From NCBI GenBank assembly GCA_947627985.1, contig CANQYD010000001.1:86576-150575 (forward strand): a stretch of DNA of 64,000 nt, written 5' to 3'. The position numbers and the translations under genes are program-made. Shown in pieces: positions 63,862-64,000 of the stretch (within the stretch, counting starts at the first letter, position 1; every line of letters begins with the position of its first letter). The stretch comes from an uncultured Clostridia bacterium. GTDB lineage: Bacteria > Bacillota > Clostridia > Oscillospirales > Ruminococcaceae. The notes beneath the pieces were generated by a model, which saw nothing but the letters and a program-made list of their open reading frames with translations, was not told where the DNA came from and did not search any database.

Positions 63862-64000
63862 TCCCCCACCCCAACCCCTCCCGGTGGGGAGGGGCTTATG
63901 TGCCTCGCTTCGCTCAGCTCTTAGGCGACTTCGTCGCCGGTTTTTTGTTGGGGGAACCCCCGGCGAGGGTTCCCCCGATGAAAACAGTCCACCGGACTGT
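63862..64000 (-). repeat. Composite G/C-rich repeat, inverted copy C
   Basis: On the reverse strand this repeats the second half of copies A and B: GGGGGAACCC...GGGTTCCCCC-type hairpin (63950-63976), GGCGACGAAGTCGCC (63923-63937), GAGCTGAGCGAAGCGAGGC (63902-63920), and the CCCCTCCCC...GGGAGGGG block (about 63863-63895). A 7-bp hairpin ACAGTCC-ACC-GGACTGT ends the window. Related modules also occur at 63717-63775. From 63539 to 63716 no gene is seen. Confidence 0.75.

Noticed and set aside
63400..63924. 174-residue forward frame
   Set aside because: It is antisense to the small reverse gene and runs into repeat sequence; no start signals.
63862..64000. Insertion sequence end
   Set aside because: No transposase gene or target duplication is visible; the modules match the intergenic repeats at 21 and 27 kb.

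Overview
The window is a 64 kb chromosomal segment from a member of the Clostridia (Bacillota), from an endospore-forming lineage. The evidence is a complete spoIIIA operon apart from the cut first gene, plus yunB, ylbJ/spoVV, yqfC and yqfD. Other support comes from classical Shine-Dalgarno sites, sigma-A promoters with 17-nt spacers, a GTP-type PEP carboxykinase, and gene orders shared with Bacillus subtilis and Clostridia. Gene content and the many hairpin-rich intergenic repeats resemble uncultured Oscillospirales-like gut bacteria, but the order-level placement is inference.

Layout. 1-18.3 kb is a dense forward block: spoIIIAA-AH, an Asp23 protein, nusB, a TsaD paralog, xseA-xseB-ispA-dxs-tlyA-nadK-argR-recN, then a DJ-1 protein, mltG, a U32 peptidase-family protein and manA. 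18.3-27.9 kb is accessory: tRNA-His, a small Cys-rich protein, pckA, a repeat-rich gap, an ECF sigma factor gene overlapping a gene for a membrane-anchored serpin with an anti-sigma-like N-terminus, an AraC regulator, two related membrane proteins, tRNA-Gly and tRNA-Cys, and more repeats. 27.9-60.5 kb is housekeeping again: dnaD and dnaI (reverse), ylbF-mutS-mutL-miaA-adaptor, sepF-ylmH-divIVA-ileS-lspA-rluD, split transketolase, yunB-ligA-gatCAB, ylbJ (reverse), yqfC-yqfD-phoH-ybeY-era-yqzL-recO-mutS2. 60.5-64 kb holds a compact mobile element of about 2.1 kb and further repeats.

How the genes work together. The sporulation genes build the mother-cell to forespore channel and spore envelope functions. 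The central blocks cover isoprenoid precursor synthesis, replication initiation, mismatch repair, tRNA modification and charging, cell division, and ribosome maturation.

Three signals deserve most attention. (1) The ECF sigma/serpin pair looks like a surface protease-sensing switch. (2) The 60.79-62.88 kb element carries an HUH replication protein and a minimal tyrosine recombinase between dif-like palindromes; it has iteron-like repeats and an outward promoter that could feed its own operon only after circularisation. (3) Multi-hairpin intergenic repeats differ between copies by paired, compensatory changes.
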